Source of the DNA: Clostridiales bacterium VE202-21
GTDB lineage: Bacteria; Bacillota; Clostridia; Lachnospirales; Lachnospiraceae
Reading direction: 5' to 3'
Assembly (NCBI GenBank): GCA_000509105.1
Contig: BAIF02000024.1
Span: forward strand, 24,007-88,006
DNA: 64,000 nt
Made by a program: the position numbers and the translations under genes. The first letter of the stretch is position 1. Each line of letters opens with the position of its first letter. The notes under the pieces are model-generated. The model made no database searches. It saw only the letters and a program-made list of their open reading frames with translations, and was not told the DNA's origin. This document shows, one piece after another, positions 36,232 to 44,725 of the stretch.

Positions 36232-37212
36232 TTGAAGGCAGAAATATTAAAAATGCTGCGTGAAAGCAATGATTATGTGTCCGGCCAGCAGTTGTGTGAG
36301 AAACTCGGAGTTTCCCGGACTGCTGTCTGGAAAGCAATCAATCAGCTGAAAGAAGAGGGCTATCAGGTAGAAGCCGTCCGAAACCGCGGCTATCATATTG
36401 TGGAGAGTCCGGATATTATCTCCAGAGAAGAGCTCGTCAGTATGATCGACACCGAGTGGGCAGGACAGAAAATCTACTATTATAATACAACGGATTCCAC
36501 CAACATCCGGGCAAAACAACTTGGAGAAGAGGGAGCTCCCCATGGAACCCTGATCACGGCCGGCCAGCAAAGTGCCGGAAGAGGCCGCCGTGGAAGAGGA
36601 TGGGAGTCACCAGCGGGCAGCAGTGTGTATATGTCAATTCTGCTCCGGCCGGAGATTCCGCCGGTGAAAGCGCCTATGCTGACTTTGGTAATGGCCTTGA
36701 GCGTTGTCAGGAGCCTCAAGGAATGCACCGGTTTGAACGTACAGATTAAATGGCCGAATGATATCATCCTGAATGGGAAGAAACTGGTTGGCATTCTGAC
36801 GGAAATGAGTACAGAGATTGACTATATCAATCACGTAGTAATCGGTGTGGGAATCAATGTGAACATGGAGTATCTTCCGGAGGAGATAAGGGATAAGGCA
36901 ACCTCTCTTCGTCTGGAAACAGGACATGTAATAAGGCGAAGCGAAATCATAGCATCTACAATGAAAGAATTTGAGAAATACTACGGCTTATTCATCGAAG
37001 ACCAGAATCTGGAAAGCATGCGTGAAGAATACAATACTCTGCTGGTTAACCGCGGCAAAGAAGTGCGGATTCTGGGAGGGAAAGAAGAATATAACGCAGT
37101 GGCGCTTGGAATAAACGAACAAGGCGAATTATTAGTACGCCGTAAAGACGGAACAGAAGAGGCAATTTTTGCCGGCGAAGTATCCGTGCGGGGAGTGTAC
37201 GGATACGTCTAA
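36232..37212 (+). CDS. birA: Biotin-[acetyl-CoA-carboxylase] ligase / biotin operon repressor
   Basis: Bifunctional BirA, 326 aa. The N-terminal winged helix (about 1-62, with L-G-V-S-R-T-A-V-W-K-A-I) represses biotin genes. The central ligase domain (about 75-260) activates biotin with ATP and transfers it to carboxylase carrier proteins, using the G-R-G-R-R-G-R-G-W biotinyl-AMP loop and the catalytic K-W-P-N-D motif. A C-terminal SH3-like domain follows. The start is TTG 36232, because GGGGTGAAC and no better site lies upstream and the helix-turn-helix begins immediately. It is flanked on both sides by GGGGTC palindromes. Confidence 0.93.
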   Translation: MKAEILKMLRESNDYVSGQQLCEKLGVSRTAVWKAINQLKEEGYQVEAVRNRGYHIVESPDIISREELVSMIDTEWAGQKIYYYNTTDSTNIRAKQLGEEGAPHGTLITAGQQSAGRGRRGRGWESPAGSSVYMSILLRPEIPPVKAPMLTLVMALSVVRSLKECTGLNVQIKWPNDIILNGKKLVGILTEMSTEIDYINHVVIGVGINVNMEYLPEEIRDKATSLRLETGHVIRRSEIIASTMKEFEKYYGLFIEDQNLESMREEYNTLLVNRGKEVRILGGKEEYNAVALGINEQGELLVRRKDGTEEAIFAGEVSVRGVYGYV

Positions 37213-37220
37213 ATTTTGAG

Positions 37221-37261
37221 AATATTCAGAAAATGGTAAGCAAAGGGGTCAGACCCCTTTG
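37221..37261. repeat. GGGGTCAGACCCC palindromic repeat, copy 3
   Basis: AATATTCAGAAAATGG followed by the core AAAGGGGTCAGACCCCTTTG (37242-37261). It lies between birA and the small DUF6145-like gene and ends 16 bases before that start. Confidence 0.75.
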
Positions 37262-37277
37262 CAGGAAAGGACGAATC

Positions 37278-37619
37278 ATGGAAGAAGAAGTTGTTCTTTG
37301 CGGGGCCAGCTCATACGAGCAGAAGTTTTATTTGAACCCCGAGTTTGAAACACTCCCGGACAGCATACAGCAGGAACTTCAGATTATGTGTGTGCTGTAC
37401 ACAGAGGATGTGGGCGGAGTGCTGATGGTGGTTTACGACGAGCAGGGAAATCTGGAACTGCGGGTAGACCACAGGGAGGATGATTTTACATTTGATGAGA
37501 TAGGCAGCGTGCTGAAGATCAAGGAACTCCAGCGTACGAAGTCGGAACTTTTTGAGTCGCTGGAACTGTTCTATAAGGTATTCTGTTTAGGGGAGGATAT
37601 GGATGTTACTGACGATTGA
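37278..37619 (+). CDS. Small conserved protein (DUF6145-like)
   Basis: 113 aa, acidic, soluble, no signal peptide or membrane segment. It carries the pattern [15 protein letters not shown] at residues 6-20, then [12 protein letters not shown] and [10 protein letters not shown] recall this as a conserved family of unknown function that sits between birA and coaX in Lachnospiraceae (DUF6145). ATG 37278 has an AGGAAAGGAC site; the longer in-frame reading from 37233 starts inside the palindromic repeat. It overlaps coaX by 17 bases, so translation is probably coupled. No function can be assigned. Confidence 0.8.
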   Translation: MEEEVVLCGASSYEQKFYLNPEFETLPDSIQQELQIMCVLYTEDVGGVLMVVYDEQGNLELRVDHREDDFTFDEIGSVLKIKELQRTKSELFESLELFYKVFCLGEDMDVTDD

Positions 37620-38373
37620 TGTAGGAAATACAAATATAACACTAGGTGTATTCGATCATGATAAACTGGTTGGAACCTTCCGCATGACTACAAAGCGCCC
37701 CAGGACCTCGGATGAGTATGGCTTTACGATCTGCGGTATACTGGAGCACCGGGATGTGGAGGCGGAAGATGTAGACGCGGTGATTATAGCATCGGTAGTA
37801 CCGGATATTATGCACTCATTGGTAAATGGAATCATCAAGTATCTGGATGTAAAACCGCTGGTTGTTTCTGCAGGAATTAAAACGGGAATCCGGATTGTGA
37901 CGGAGAATCCCAAGGAGATCGGTCCGGACCGTATTGTGGACGCAGTAGCGGGATATGAGCTCTACGGAGGACCGGTGATTGTTGTGGACTTCGGGACTGC
38001 GACCACGTATGACCTGATCGGGCCGAAGGGGACTTTTGAAGCGGGTATTACCGCGCCCGGGATTGAGACAGCCGGGCGTTCCCTATGGGGCGGAGCTGCT
38101 ATGCTTCCGGCTATCGAGATCAAAAAGCCGCCGTCCATCCTGGCAAAGGAGACGGTCTCCAGTATGCAGGCAGGACTTGTCTACGGGGCAATCGGCCAGA
38201 CCGAGTATATTATAGAGAAGATCAAGGAAGAATCCGGTTATGATAAGGCCACTGTAGTAGCAACGGGCGGCCTTGGCAAAATTATTGCGAAGGAAACCAG
38301 AAGTATAGACGCATACAGGCCGGATCTGACATTGGACGGGCTTCGTCTGATTTATAATAAAAATAGAAAATAG
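37603..38373 (+). CDS. coaX: Type III pantothenate kinase
   Basis: First step of coenzyme A synthesis: phosphorylates pantothenate. 256 aa, ASKHA fold. The phosphate-1 loop [10 protein letters not shown] is at 6-15. D-x-G-T-A-T-T-Y-D (near 126-134) and [17 protein letters not shown] (near 153-170) are type III signatures. GGGGAGG lies upstream within the preceding gene. Type III enzymes resist CoA feedback and usually need a monovalent cation such as K+. Confidence 0.95.
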   Translation: MLLTIDVGNTNITLGVFDHDKLVGTFRMTTKRPRTSDEYGFTICGILEHRDVEAEDVDAVIIASVVPDIMHSLVNGIIKYLDVKPLVVSAGIKTGIRIVTENPKEIGPDRIVDAVAGYELYGGPVIVVDFGTATTYDLIGPKGTFEAGITAPGIETAGRSLWGGAAMLPAIEIKKPPSILAKETVSSMQAGLVYGAIGQTEYIIEKIKEESGYDKATVVATGGLGKIIAKETRSIDAYRPDLTLDGLRLIYNKNRK

Positions 38374-38386
38374 TGAGATAATAGAC

Positions 38387-39346
38387 ATGAAACAATTGAA
38401 AATCGGCAATGTGCAGCTACAGAATTCTTATATACTAGGACCCATGGCAGGAGTAACAGACCTGCCATTTCGCTTGCTCTGCAAAGAGCAGGGCGCCGGC
38501 CTTGTCTGTATGGAAATGGTAAGCGCGAAAGGAATCCTCTATAACAATAAGAATACGGAAAGCCTTTTGGAGATCCATCCGGATGAAATGCCTGCCTCTC
38601 TGCAGCTGTTCGGTTCTGATCCCAAAATTGTCAGTGAAATGGCAAAAAGAATAGAAGAGCGTCCATTTGCTATCCTGGATATCAATATGGGCTGTCCGGT
38701 TCCCAAGGTAGTCCGCAATGGGGAGGGATCCGCACTGATGAAGAATCCAAAGCTGGTATTCGAACTGGTGAGCGCGGTGGTAAAAGCAATCGAAAAACCG
38801 GTAACCGTGAAGATCAGAAAAGGGTTTGATGAGCAGCATGTGAATACCGTGGAGATTGCTAAAATTATTGAGGAAGCAGGAGCAGCAGCCATCGCAGTTC
38901 ACGGAAGAACAAGAGAGCAGTACTATTCCGGAAAGGCGGACTGGGAAATCATCAGCAAAGTAAAGGATGCTGTGTCCATTCCGGTCATAGGAAATGGAGA
39001 TGTCACATCGGGGGAAAGGGCCATTGCCATGCGCGAGCAGACGGGCTGTGACGGAGTCATGATAGCCAGAGGCGCCCAGGGCAACCCCTGGATATTTTCT
39101 GAGCTCACAGCCTATGAACAGACGGGCACGCTTCCGCCCAGACCTTCCCTTGGTGAGATTAAGAAAACCATGCTCCGGCACGCCGCCCTCCAGCTTGAAT
39201 ACAAAGGAGAATACCTTGGAATTCGGGAAATGCGCAAGCATGTGGCCTGGTATGTAAAAGGACTTCACGGCGCCGCAAGGCTGAGAGATGCCATTAATAA
39301 GGTAGAGACATATGAAGAACTTGAAAATATCTTGACATCGCTATAG
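38387..39346 (+). CDS. dusB: tRNA-dihydrouridine synthase
   Basis: FMN-dependent reductase that converts specific uridines in tRNA D-loops to dihydrouridine. 319 aa. N-terminal TIM barrel with G-P-M-A-G-V-T-D-L-P-F-R (18-29), catalytic C103 in N-M-G-C-P-V-P-K-V, H-G-R-T-R-E-Q near 170, and G-N-G-D-V near 205. The C-terminal helical tRNA-binding domain is present. It follows coaX by 13 bases. The greA promoter lies inside its last codons. Confidence 0.94.
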   Translation: MKQLKIGNVQLQNSYILGPMAGVTDLPFRLLCKEQGAGLVCMEMVSAKGILYNNKNTESLLEIHPDEMPASLQLFGSDPKIVSEMAKRIEERPFAILDINMGCPVPKVVRNGEGSALMKNPKLVFELVSAVVKAIEKPVTVKIRKGFDEQHVNTVEIAKIIEEAGAAAIAVHGRTREQYYSGKADWEIISKVKDAVSIPVIGNGDVTSGERAIAMREQTGCDGVMIARGAQGNPWIFSELTAYEQTGTLPPRPSLGEIKKTMLRHAALQLEYKGEYLGIREMRKHVAWYVKGLHGAARLRDAINKVETYEELENILTSL

Positions 39347-39360
39347 GGATTGGTTATAAT
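39332..39360 (+). promoter_or_regulatory. Strong predicted sigma-A promoter for greA
   Basis: Perfect consensus: TTGACA (39332-39337), 17-bp spacer, TATAAT (39355-39360). It overlaps the end of dusB and gives greA a ~245-base leader containing a long hairpin. Confidence 0.88.
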
Positions 39361-39392
39361 ATTGAAATTGTGAAATATAAATTTAAACAGGA

Positions 39393-39540
39393 CTGGTGTA
39401 CTGTCTCATTGATATTCAGCCTAATAGCTAGCCTAAATTTCCAGATTCAGCATGTAAAAAGCCTCTGAGAATTATTCTGCGCTATTAGGCTAAATCTCAA
39501 TGTTGCAGTACACTAGAATCAGCGCATTGGAACGCTGATC
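39393..39540 (+). promoter_or_regulatory. Structured greA leader (36-base-arm hairpin plus small hairpin)
   Basis: Arms 39393-39428 and 39481-39516 are complementary at 30 of 36 positions. The loop is 52 bases. A second hairpin, ATCAGCG/CGCTGAT, follows at 39519-39540. There is no T-run, so it is more likely an mRNA-stabilising or regulatory leader, or a MITE-like insertion, than a terminator. Confidence 0.55.
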
Positions 39541-39613
39541 AGAGGCAATAAAGCTTAATAAATGAAAGAACACGATAAGAGGAAAGAAAAGGAAAGGAAA
39601 AGGAGCAGTTAAC

Positions 39614-40102
39614 ATGGCAGAAGCAAAGAAAAGGTTACTTACTTATGCAGGACTGAAGGCACTGGAAGACGAGCTGGAGAATCTGAAGGTCGTTAAAAGG
39701 AAAGAGGTCGCAGCAAAGATTAAGGAAGCAAGAGAGCAGGGGGATTTATCCGAGAATGCAGAGTACGATGCGGCAAAAGACGAGCAGCGCGATATTGAGG
39801 CCCGTATCGAAGAGCTGGAGGGCATCCTTAAAAATGCCGAGGTCGTTGTTGAAGACGAGGTAGATTTTGACAAAATCAATGTAGGATGTAAAGTAAAAGT
39901 ATTTGATATCACGTTTGATGAGGAAATGGAATTCAAAATTGTTGGTTCAACAGAAGCAAATAGTCTGGAAGGAAAGATATCCAATGAATCTCCGGTAGGG
40001 CAGGCATTGATGGGCAAGAAAGCAGGAGATTTAGTAGAGGTAGAGACACAGGCTGGGCAGATTCAGTATAAGGTACTTGATATCAGCCGTTCAACGATAT
40101 AA
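39614..40102 (+). CDS. greA: Transcription elongation factor GreA
   Basis: 162 aa. Rescues backtracked RNA polymerase by stimulating cleavage of the nascent RNA 3' end. N-terminal antiparallel coiled coil (about 8-78) with the acidic tip motif Q-G-D-L-S-E-N-A-E-Y-D-A-A (40-52) that reaches the polymerase active site. The C-terminal FKBP-like domain (about 80-160) contains N-E-S-P-V-G-Q-A-L-M-G-K. A GGAAAAGGAG site precedes the ATG. It is separated from lysS by 94 bases holding a GGGGTC-type hairpin. Confidence 0.96.
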   Translation: MAEAKKRLLTYAGLKALEDELENLKVVKRKEVAAKIKEAREQGDLSENAEYDAAKDEQRDIEARIEELEGILKNAEVVVEDEVDFDKINVGCKVKVFDITFDEEMEFKIVGSTEANSLEGKISNESPVGQALMGKKAGDLVEVETQAGQIQYKVLDISRSTI

Positions 40103-40139
40103 GTGAGGATTGAAATAATGTAATAAACCAATGAAATGA

Positions 40140-40165
40140 CAGACCTCTTACCTACAAGGGGTCTG
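40140..40165. repeat. GGGGTC palindrome relative, copy 4
   Basis: CAGACCTCTT-ACCTAC-AAGGGGTCTG forms a 10-bp hairpin with one G-T pair between greA and lysS. It has the same core word as the other GGGGTCAGACCCC copies, with the two half-sites turned outward. Confidence 0.55.
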
Positions 40166-40196
40166 AATTCGCATATATAAGGAAGGAGAGAAAACA

Positions 40197-42149
40197 GTGT
40201 CCGAACAGAAAAATAACAAGAACGCACAGCAGAACAATGCACAGGAGCCAGACCTGAATCAGTTGAGGAAGGTCCGCCGTGAAAAGCTGGCTGAGCTGCA
40301 GAAAAACGGCAAAGACCCGTTTGTAACCACGAAATATGACCAGACACACCATAGCCAGGAGATCAAAGATCAATACGAGGAGCTGGAGGGCAAAACCGTG
40401 TCAATCGCAGGCCGGATGATGTCCAAGCGTGTCATGGGGAAAGCTTCCTTCTGCAATGTCCAGGATCTCAAGGGTAACATTCAGTCATACGTAGCAAGAG
40501 ACAGCGTAGGCGAGGATGCGTATAAAGAATTTAAAAAGATGGATGTAGGCGATGTAGTGGGAATCGTGGGTGAAGTGTTCCGGACAAAGACAGGTGAGAT
40601 CTCGATCCATGCCGCTTCTGTCAAACTGCTTTCCAAGAGCCTGCAGATACTGCCGGAGAAGTTCCACGGCCTGACAAACACGGATATCCGTTACCGCCAG
40701 AGATATGTAGACCTGATCATGAATCCGGAAGTAAAAGATACATTCATTAAACGTTCGAAAATTCTGAGCTCCATTAGAAGATACCTGGATACAGAAGGCT
40801 TCATGGAAGTGGAAACGCCGATGCTTGTAAGCAATGCCGGAGGCGCTGCGGCAAGGCCCTTCGAGACACATTTCAATGCACTGGATGAGGATTTCAAGCT
40901 CCGTATCTCTCTTGAACTGTACTTAAAGAGGCTGATCGTAGGCGGTATGGAACGTGTTTATGAAATTGGACGAGTCTTCCGCAATGAGGGACTTGATACA
41001 AGACACAATCCGGAATTTACGTTGATGGAGCTGTACCAGGCTTATACAGATTATCATGGCATGATGGATCTGACAGAGAATCTCTATCGTCATGTGGCAC
41101 AGGAAGTCCTGGGCACAACAACAATCGTTTATAATGGTGTTAAGATGGATCTCGGCAAGCCGTTCGAGAGAATCACGATGATTGATGCCGTTAAAAAATA
41201 CGCCGGTATCGATTTTAATGAGATTAAAACAACAGAAGAAGCAAAAGCACTTGCGAAAGAAAAGGGCATAGAGTTTGAAGACAGGCACAAAAAGGGGGAT
41301 ATCCTGAGCCTGTTCTTTGAGGAATTTGTAGAGGAGCATCTGGTGCAGCCGACATTTGTTATGGATCACCCGATTGAGATCTCACCTCTTACAAAGAAGA
41401 AACCGGAGAATCCGGACTATGTAGAAAGATTCGAATTCTTCATGAATGGCTGGGAGATGGCAAACGCATATTCCGAGCTGAATGACCCGATTGATCAGAG
41501 AGAAAGATTCAAAGCGCAGGAAGAACTGCTGGCACAGGGGGATGAGGAAGCTAATACGACGGATGAAGACTTCCTCAATGCGCTGGAGATCGGGATGCCT
41601 CCTACAGGAGGGATTGGATTCGGGATCGACAGGATGTGTATGCTGCTGACGGATTCGGCGGCTATACGTGATGTACTGCTGTTCCCGACAATGAAGACAC
41701 TGGGTGGAAACGATGCCTCTAAGAAGGCAGAAAAAACAGAGGACAAACAGGAGGAAAAAACGGCTGAAAAGATTGATTTTTCTAATGTAACAATCGAGCC
41801 TCTGTTTGAAGAATTTGTGGATTTTGAGACATTTGCAAAGTCTGATTACAGAGCTGTAAAGGTAATATCCTGTGAAGCTGTACCGAAGAGCAAGAAGCTT
41901 CTGAAGTTCGTCCTGAATGACGGAACAGACAAAGAACGCGTGATTTTAAGCGGAATTCACGAATATTATGAGCCGGAAGAGCTGGTAGGAAAGACTTGTA
42001 TCGCAATCACAAACCTGCCGCCAAGACCCATGATGGGAATTGATTCCTGCGGAATGTTAATCTCAGCAGTACACGAGGAAGATGGTCACGAAGGATTGAA
42101 TTTACTGATGGTAGATGACAAAATTCCGGCAGGAGCGAAGCTGTACTAA
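40197..42149 (+). CDS. lysS: Lysyl-tRNA synthetase, class II, with C-terminal tRNA-binding domain
   Basis: Charges tRNA-Lys. 650 aa, longer than the usual ~500. N-terminal OB anticodon-binding domain (about 60-170). Class II catalytic core (about 180-505) with motif 2 as [11 protein letters not shown] and motif 3 as G-F-G-I-D-R-M. A charged linker (about 510-530) leads to an extra EMAP-II/Trbp111-like OB domain (about 540-650) with L-N-D-G-T-x-x-x-R-V-I-L-S-G-I and N-L-P-P-R. Such appended domains bind tRNA non-specifically and are usual for methionyl-tRNA synthetase. Start is GTG 40197, after AAGGAAGGAGAG. A strong terminator follows. Confidence 0.95.
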   Translation: MSEQKNNKNAQQNNAQEPDLNQLRKVRREKLAELQKNGKDPFVTTKYDQTHHSQEIKDQYEELEGKTVSIAGRMMSKRVMGKASFCNVQDLKGNIQSYVARDSVGEDAYKEFKKMDVGDVVGIVGEVFRTKTGEISIHAASVKLLSKSLQILPEKFHGLTNTDIRYRQRYVDLIMNPEVKDTFIKRSKILSSIRRYLDTEGFMEVETPMLVSNAGGAAARPFETHFNALDEDFKLRISLELYLKRLIVGGMERVYEIGRVFRNEGLDTRHNPEFTLMELYQAYTDYHGMMDLTENLYRHVAQEVLGTTTIVYNGVKMDLGKPFERITMIDAVKKYAGIDFNEIKTTEEAKALAKEKGIEFEDRHKKGDILSLFFEEFVEEHLVQPTFVMDHPIEISPLTKKKPENPDYVERFEFFMNGWEMANAYSELNDPIDQRERFKAQEELLAQGDEEANTTDEDFLNALEIGMPPTGGIGFGIDRMCMLLTDSAAIRDVLLFPTMKTLGGNDASKKAEKTEDKQEEKTAEKIDFSNVTIEPLFEEFVDFETFAKSDYRAVKVISCEAVPKSKKLLKFVLNDGTDKERVILSGIHEYYEPEELVGKTCIAITNLPPRPMMGIDSCGMLISAVHEEDGHEGLNLLMVDDKIPAGAKLY

Positions 42150-42200
42150 AAGAAATAATTCCCCGTTTGGAAAAGGCTGAATATTGAACAAAATAAATGA

Positions 42201-42237
42201 AAGCACTCCTGAGAGTTAATCTGAGGAGTGCTTTTTT
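42201..42237 (+). terminator. Intrinsic terminator after lysS
   Basis: AAGCACTCCT / AGGAGTGCTT stem and a run of six T. Confidence 0.92.
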
Positions 42238-42239
42238 GT

Positions 42240-42272
42240 GATATAGGAAAATTCTCTGGAATTTCCTATATC
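42240..42272. repeat. AT-rich palindrome downstream of lysS
   Basis: GATATAGGAAAATTC and GAATTTCCTATATC form a 14-bp stem with one bulge and a 4-base loop. It is followed by GCACATGCCGCGAT (42294-42307), which is shared with 17505-17518. 42310-42455 is AT-rich with nothing else I can support. Confidence 0.6.
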
Positions 42273-42456
42273 ATAAAAACCCTCCGAGAGGATGCACATG
42301 CCGCGATGCGACCGCCAGGAGACGCGAGTTTCGCAAGTCAAACCCTATTTTACTTAATAGCAAAAATGTTATATATTAAACAAATTATTCGAATAAATGT
42401 TAAAATAAGATCATTATTAATGAGAAAAAGCGAAAATTAAGTGAAATAAAACTAAC

Positions 42457-42511
42457 AAATGTTATTGACAAAACAAAATAAGGGTGATATATTAACATTG
42501 TAACAAACAAT
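42457..42511 (+). promoter_or_regulatory. deoC promoter with flanking operator-like repeats
   Basis: TTGACA (42465-42470), 17-bp spacer and an extended -10, TGA-TATATT (42488-42493). AATGTTA (42458-42464) and TAACATT (42493-42499) form an inverted repeat spanning the promoter, and ATTGT-AACAA-ACAAT (42497-42511) is a second dyad. These are good candidate sites for the DeoR-type repressor encoded at 57.4 kb (inference). Confidence 0.65.
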
Positions 42512-42571
42512 ATATTGAAAATGCGCATCAATATAATAGCAAGGAAAAGTGGATTATTAGGAGGATTTACA

Positions 42572-43261
42572 ATGTTGACAGTGAACGAATTTGCAAAGCA
42601 TTTAGACTTAGCATATCTGGCGCCGAATTTACAGAAGGAAGATATCATCGAGGCATGTAATATTGCTAAGAAGTATCATGTAAATGCGGTGAACGTGAAC
42701 TCCTGCTGGGGAGAACTTGTTGTAGAAGAGTTAAAGGGAAGCGATGTTGGACCAAGCGCTGTCATTGGTTTTCCGTATGGCGCGATGTGCACAAAGGCAA
42801 AGTTATTTGAATTAGAAGAGATGGTAAAGCTTGGATGTACTGCATGCGATATGGTGGTGAACATCGGAGCTGTGAAAGATAAAAACTATGAACTTGTACG
42901 CCATGAGATCAGCGAGTTCGTAAGGATCTGCGGCGAGGGCTGCGATACAAAGCTGATCTTCGAAGTCGGATTTTTGACTGACGAAGAGATTGCAGAGCTG
43001 ACAAGGATTTGCTGTGAGTGTGGCGTTACATATGTAAAGACGGCTACCGGATCACAGGCATTCCCGACTTTGGATCAGGTTAAGATCATGAAAGCGAATC
43101 TTTCCGGGAATACAAAGATTAAAGTTTCCGGGGTACCGAGAACATTTACCATGCCGGCAGTCCTTCACATGTTTGAACATATGGGTGTCAGCCTGGTAGG
43201 GACAAGAAGTGCAGGCAAGCTTGTCGAAGAATACAGCAAATATCTGGAAGAATTGAAATAG
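42572..43261 (+). CDS. deoC: Deoxyribose-phosphate aldolase (DeoC-like)
   Basis: Cleaves 2-deoxyribose-5-phosphate to acetaldehyde and glyceraldehyde-3-phosphate. 229 aa, class I TIM barrel. The Schiff-base lysine is K156 in Y-V-K-T-A-T-G. The N-terminal H-L-D-L-A-Y-L-A-P and D-M-V-V-N-I-G-A motifs fit DeoC. The second conserved lysine region reads I-K-V-S-G-V-P-R-T instead of the usual K-A-S-G-G-I-R-T, so it is a divergent member. ATG 42572 has a TTAGGAGGA site. It leads the nucleoside-salvage region and overlaps or abuts the next gene. Confidence 0.82.
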   Translation: MLTVNEFAKHLDLAYLAPNLQKEDIIEACNIAKKYHVNAVNVNSCWGELVVEELKGSDVGPSAVIGFPYGAMCTKAKLFELEEMVKLGCTACDMVVNIGAVKDKNYELVRHEISEFVRICGEGCDTKLIFEVGFLTDEEIAELTRICCECGVTYVKTATGSQAFPTLDQVKIMKANLSGNTKIKVSGVPRTFTMPAVLHMFEHMGVSLVGTRSAGKLVEEYSKYLEELK

Positions 43262-43272
43262 TGGAGGGTGTT

Positions 43273-44586
43273 ATGCAGACAGTGAATTACAGTTTGGCCT
43301 CTCTCGTGGGAGGAGAGATTCAGATCGTATCAAATGATGAAGGCTATGTCAGAAGAGCGCTTCATCAGAATATCAGTCTTGAGGAATATGAATTCCTGCT
43401 GAAAAGAATACGTTATATTGGTGTAAGCGACAGGTTCAGGGATGTCATAGACTTATTCAAGGTTCCGGAAGGCGAGACGCCGGCCGGTTTCAAGATCGAA
43501 TATAATATGAAAGAGAACCAGATATTGGAGATAGATTTGGTCCGGAATATATCGTATGATAAAAATGGATTAAAAAGACCGACCAAGTTCATTTATTCTG
43601 CAGATACAGCCAATCCGTATGAAGTCGAGCCGATCAAACACCTCATCGGGAACCTGACCTGCAATCCGGGGATTATCTACGACCTGTTCATCAATAATCC
43701 ACAGGCAAATGTGGGGCATAAGTTTAAGACCAGGAACGAAGTCATGAGTGAGATCGCTGATATTCTCGGACCAGGTTGTGACATCAGTGTTGAGGTAAAC
43801 AATCCATTTGCCGATTTTGAACAGATACTTGAGGAGGCAGAGGAATTCAGAGAGATGTTCTCGGATTACCGGATGGTACTCAAGATTCCCCATACAGGCC
43901 CGGTAAATGCAGACAATGTAGGCGAGCTGCTCGCAGGTGACAAGAAGCTTTCTACACGCTGGAATCAGGCTGCTACGAAGGATTATCTTTACGGGCACAA
44001 CCTAGCGCTGAAGATGAAGGAACATGGGTTCAGAGTAAATTATACGTTGATGTTTGAACCTTGGCAGACGGGTATGGCATTGCAGGCAAAGCCATATTTT
44101 ATCAATAGTTTTGTACGCCAGCGCTTTGGTGTTACAACTTATATTAATGGGCTTCTGAATGCATACCAGACTACATATGACGATAGATTTCTGCAGGCCC
44201 TGCGCAGCTTTATGATCGAATGGGATTTCCTCTCAAAGAATGACCAGGATGTGGATCTGCGTCTGGTTGAAAAGGTGGCAAGAGAGACAGTTGAATATAG
44301 AAAGATCAACGAACGCGAAGGATTCGACGGCATGGACGGCGTAAGGCATAACTTACGGATGCTTCGGAATTCTAATCTGGAGGACACCAGGCTGATCATC
44401 TGCAGTATCGAAGGTTCCAGAATGTATCCGGAGCTGGACAAACTGATGACAGAAGATGAGTTCAAAGATATGACGGACAGGATTGTAATTACGACAGAAC
44501 CAAGTTACTTAGCACAAAATACATCGGCACCGCAAATTATTACATATCAGAGAAGATTCATGAACGCTGCGAATGGTGAGAAGTAG
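43273..44586 (+). CDS. Large transaldolase-superfamily protein, function uncertain
   Basis: 437 aa, about twice the size of small transaldolases. The first ~110 residues are an unrecognised extension. From ~115 the transaldolase pattern appears: S-A-D-T-A-N (catalytic Asp position), L-T-C-N-P-G-I (Asn position), V-L-K-I-P-H-T (Schiff-base Lys), N-Y-T-L-M-F-E and S-F-V-R-Q-R (phosphate-site S and R). This argues for a class I aldolase or transaldolase acting on a phosphosugar. TGGAGGG sits 6 bases before ATG 43273. It directly follows deoC and is ended by its own terminator, so the two form an operon. Substrate unknown. Confidence 0.7.
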   Translation: MQTVNYSLASLVGGEIQIVSNDEGYVRRALHQNISLEEYEFLLKRIRYIGVSDRFRDVIDLFKVPEGETPAGFKIEYNMKENQILEIDLVRNISYDKNGLKRPTKFIYSADTANPYEVEPIKHLIGNLTCNPGIIYDLFINNPQANVGHKFKTRNEVMSEIADILGPGCDISVEVNNPFADFEQILEEAEEFREMFSDYRMVLKIPHTGPVNADNVGELLAGDKKLSTRWNQAATKDYLYGHNLALKMKEHGFRVNYTLMFEPWQTGMALQAKPYFINSFVRQRFGVTTYINGLLNAYQTTYDDRFLQALRSFMIEWDFLSKNDQDVDLRLVEKVARETVEYRKINEREGFDGMDGVRHNLRMLRNSNLEDTRLIICSIEGSRMYPELDKLMTEDEFKDMTDRIVITTEPSYLAQNTSAPQIITYQRRFMNAANGEK

Positions 44587-44594
44587 TTTATTGA

Positions 44595-44630
44595 AGAGGC
44601 ACCAGGGGCAGACTCAGGCGCCTCTTTTTT
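44595..44630 (+). terminator. Intrinsic terminator after deoC-transaldolase-like pair
   Basis: AGAGGC / GCCTCT stem, extended by imperfect ACC/GGC pairing, and a run of six T, 8 bases after the stop codon. Confidence 0.8.
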
Positions 44631-44634
44631 GCCA

Positions 44635-44684
44635 CTCCCGGCGTAAATACGCCACTATACAGCATCCGCTGCCTACGCCGGGAG
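44635..44684. repeat. GC-rich palindrome before the DUF1097 gene
   Basis: CTCCCGGCGTA (44635-44645) and TACGCCGGGAG (44674-44684) are perfectly complementary over 11 bp around a 28-base loop. It lies between a terminator and the next start. Confidence 0.65.
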
Positions 44685-44725
44685 GCAATAGTCAGGATTG
44701 CGTTAAAAAGCGAGCAGGAGGAGAG

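Noticed and set aside
44573..44725. Upstream extension of the DUF1097 gene
   Set aside because: It would cross an intrinsic terminator and a palindrome; ATG 44726 has an AGGAGGAG site.
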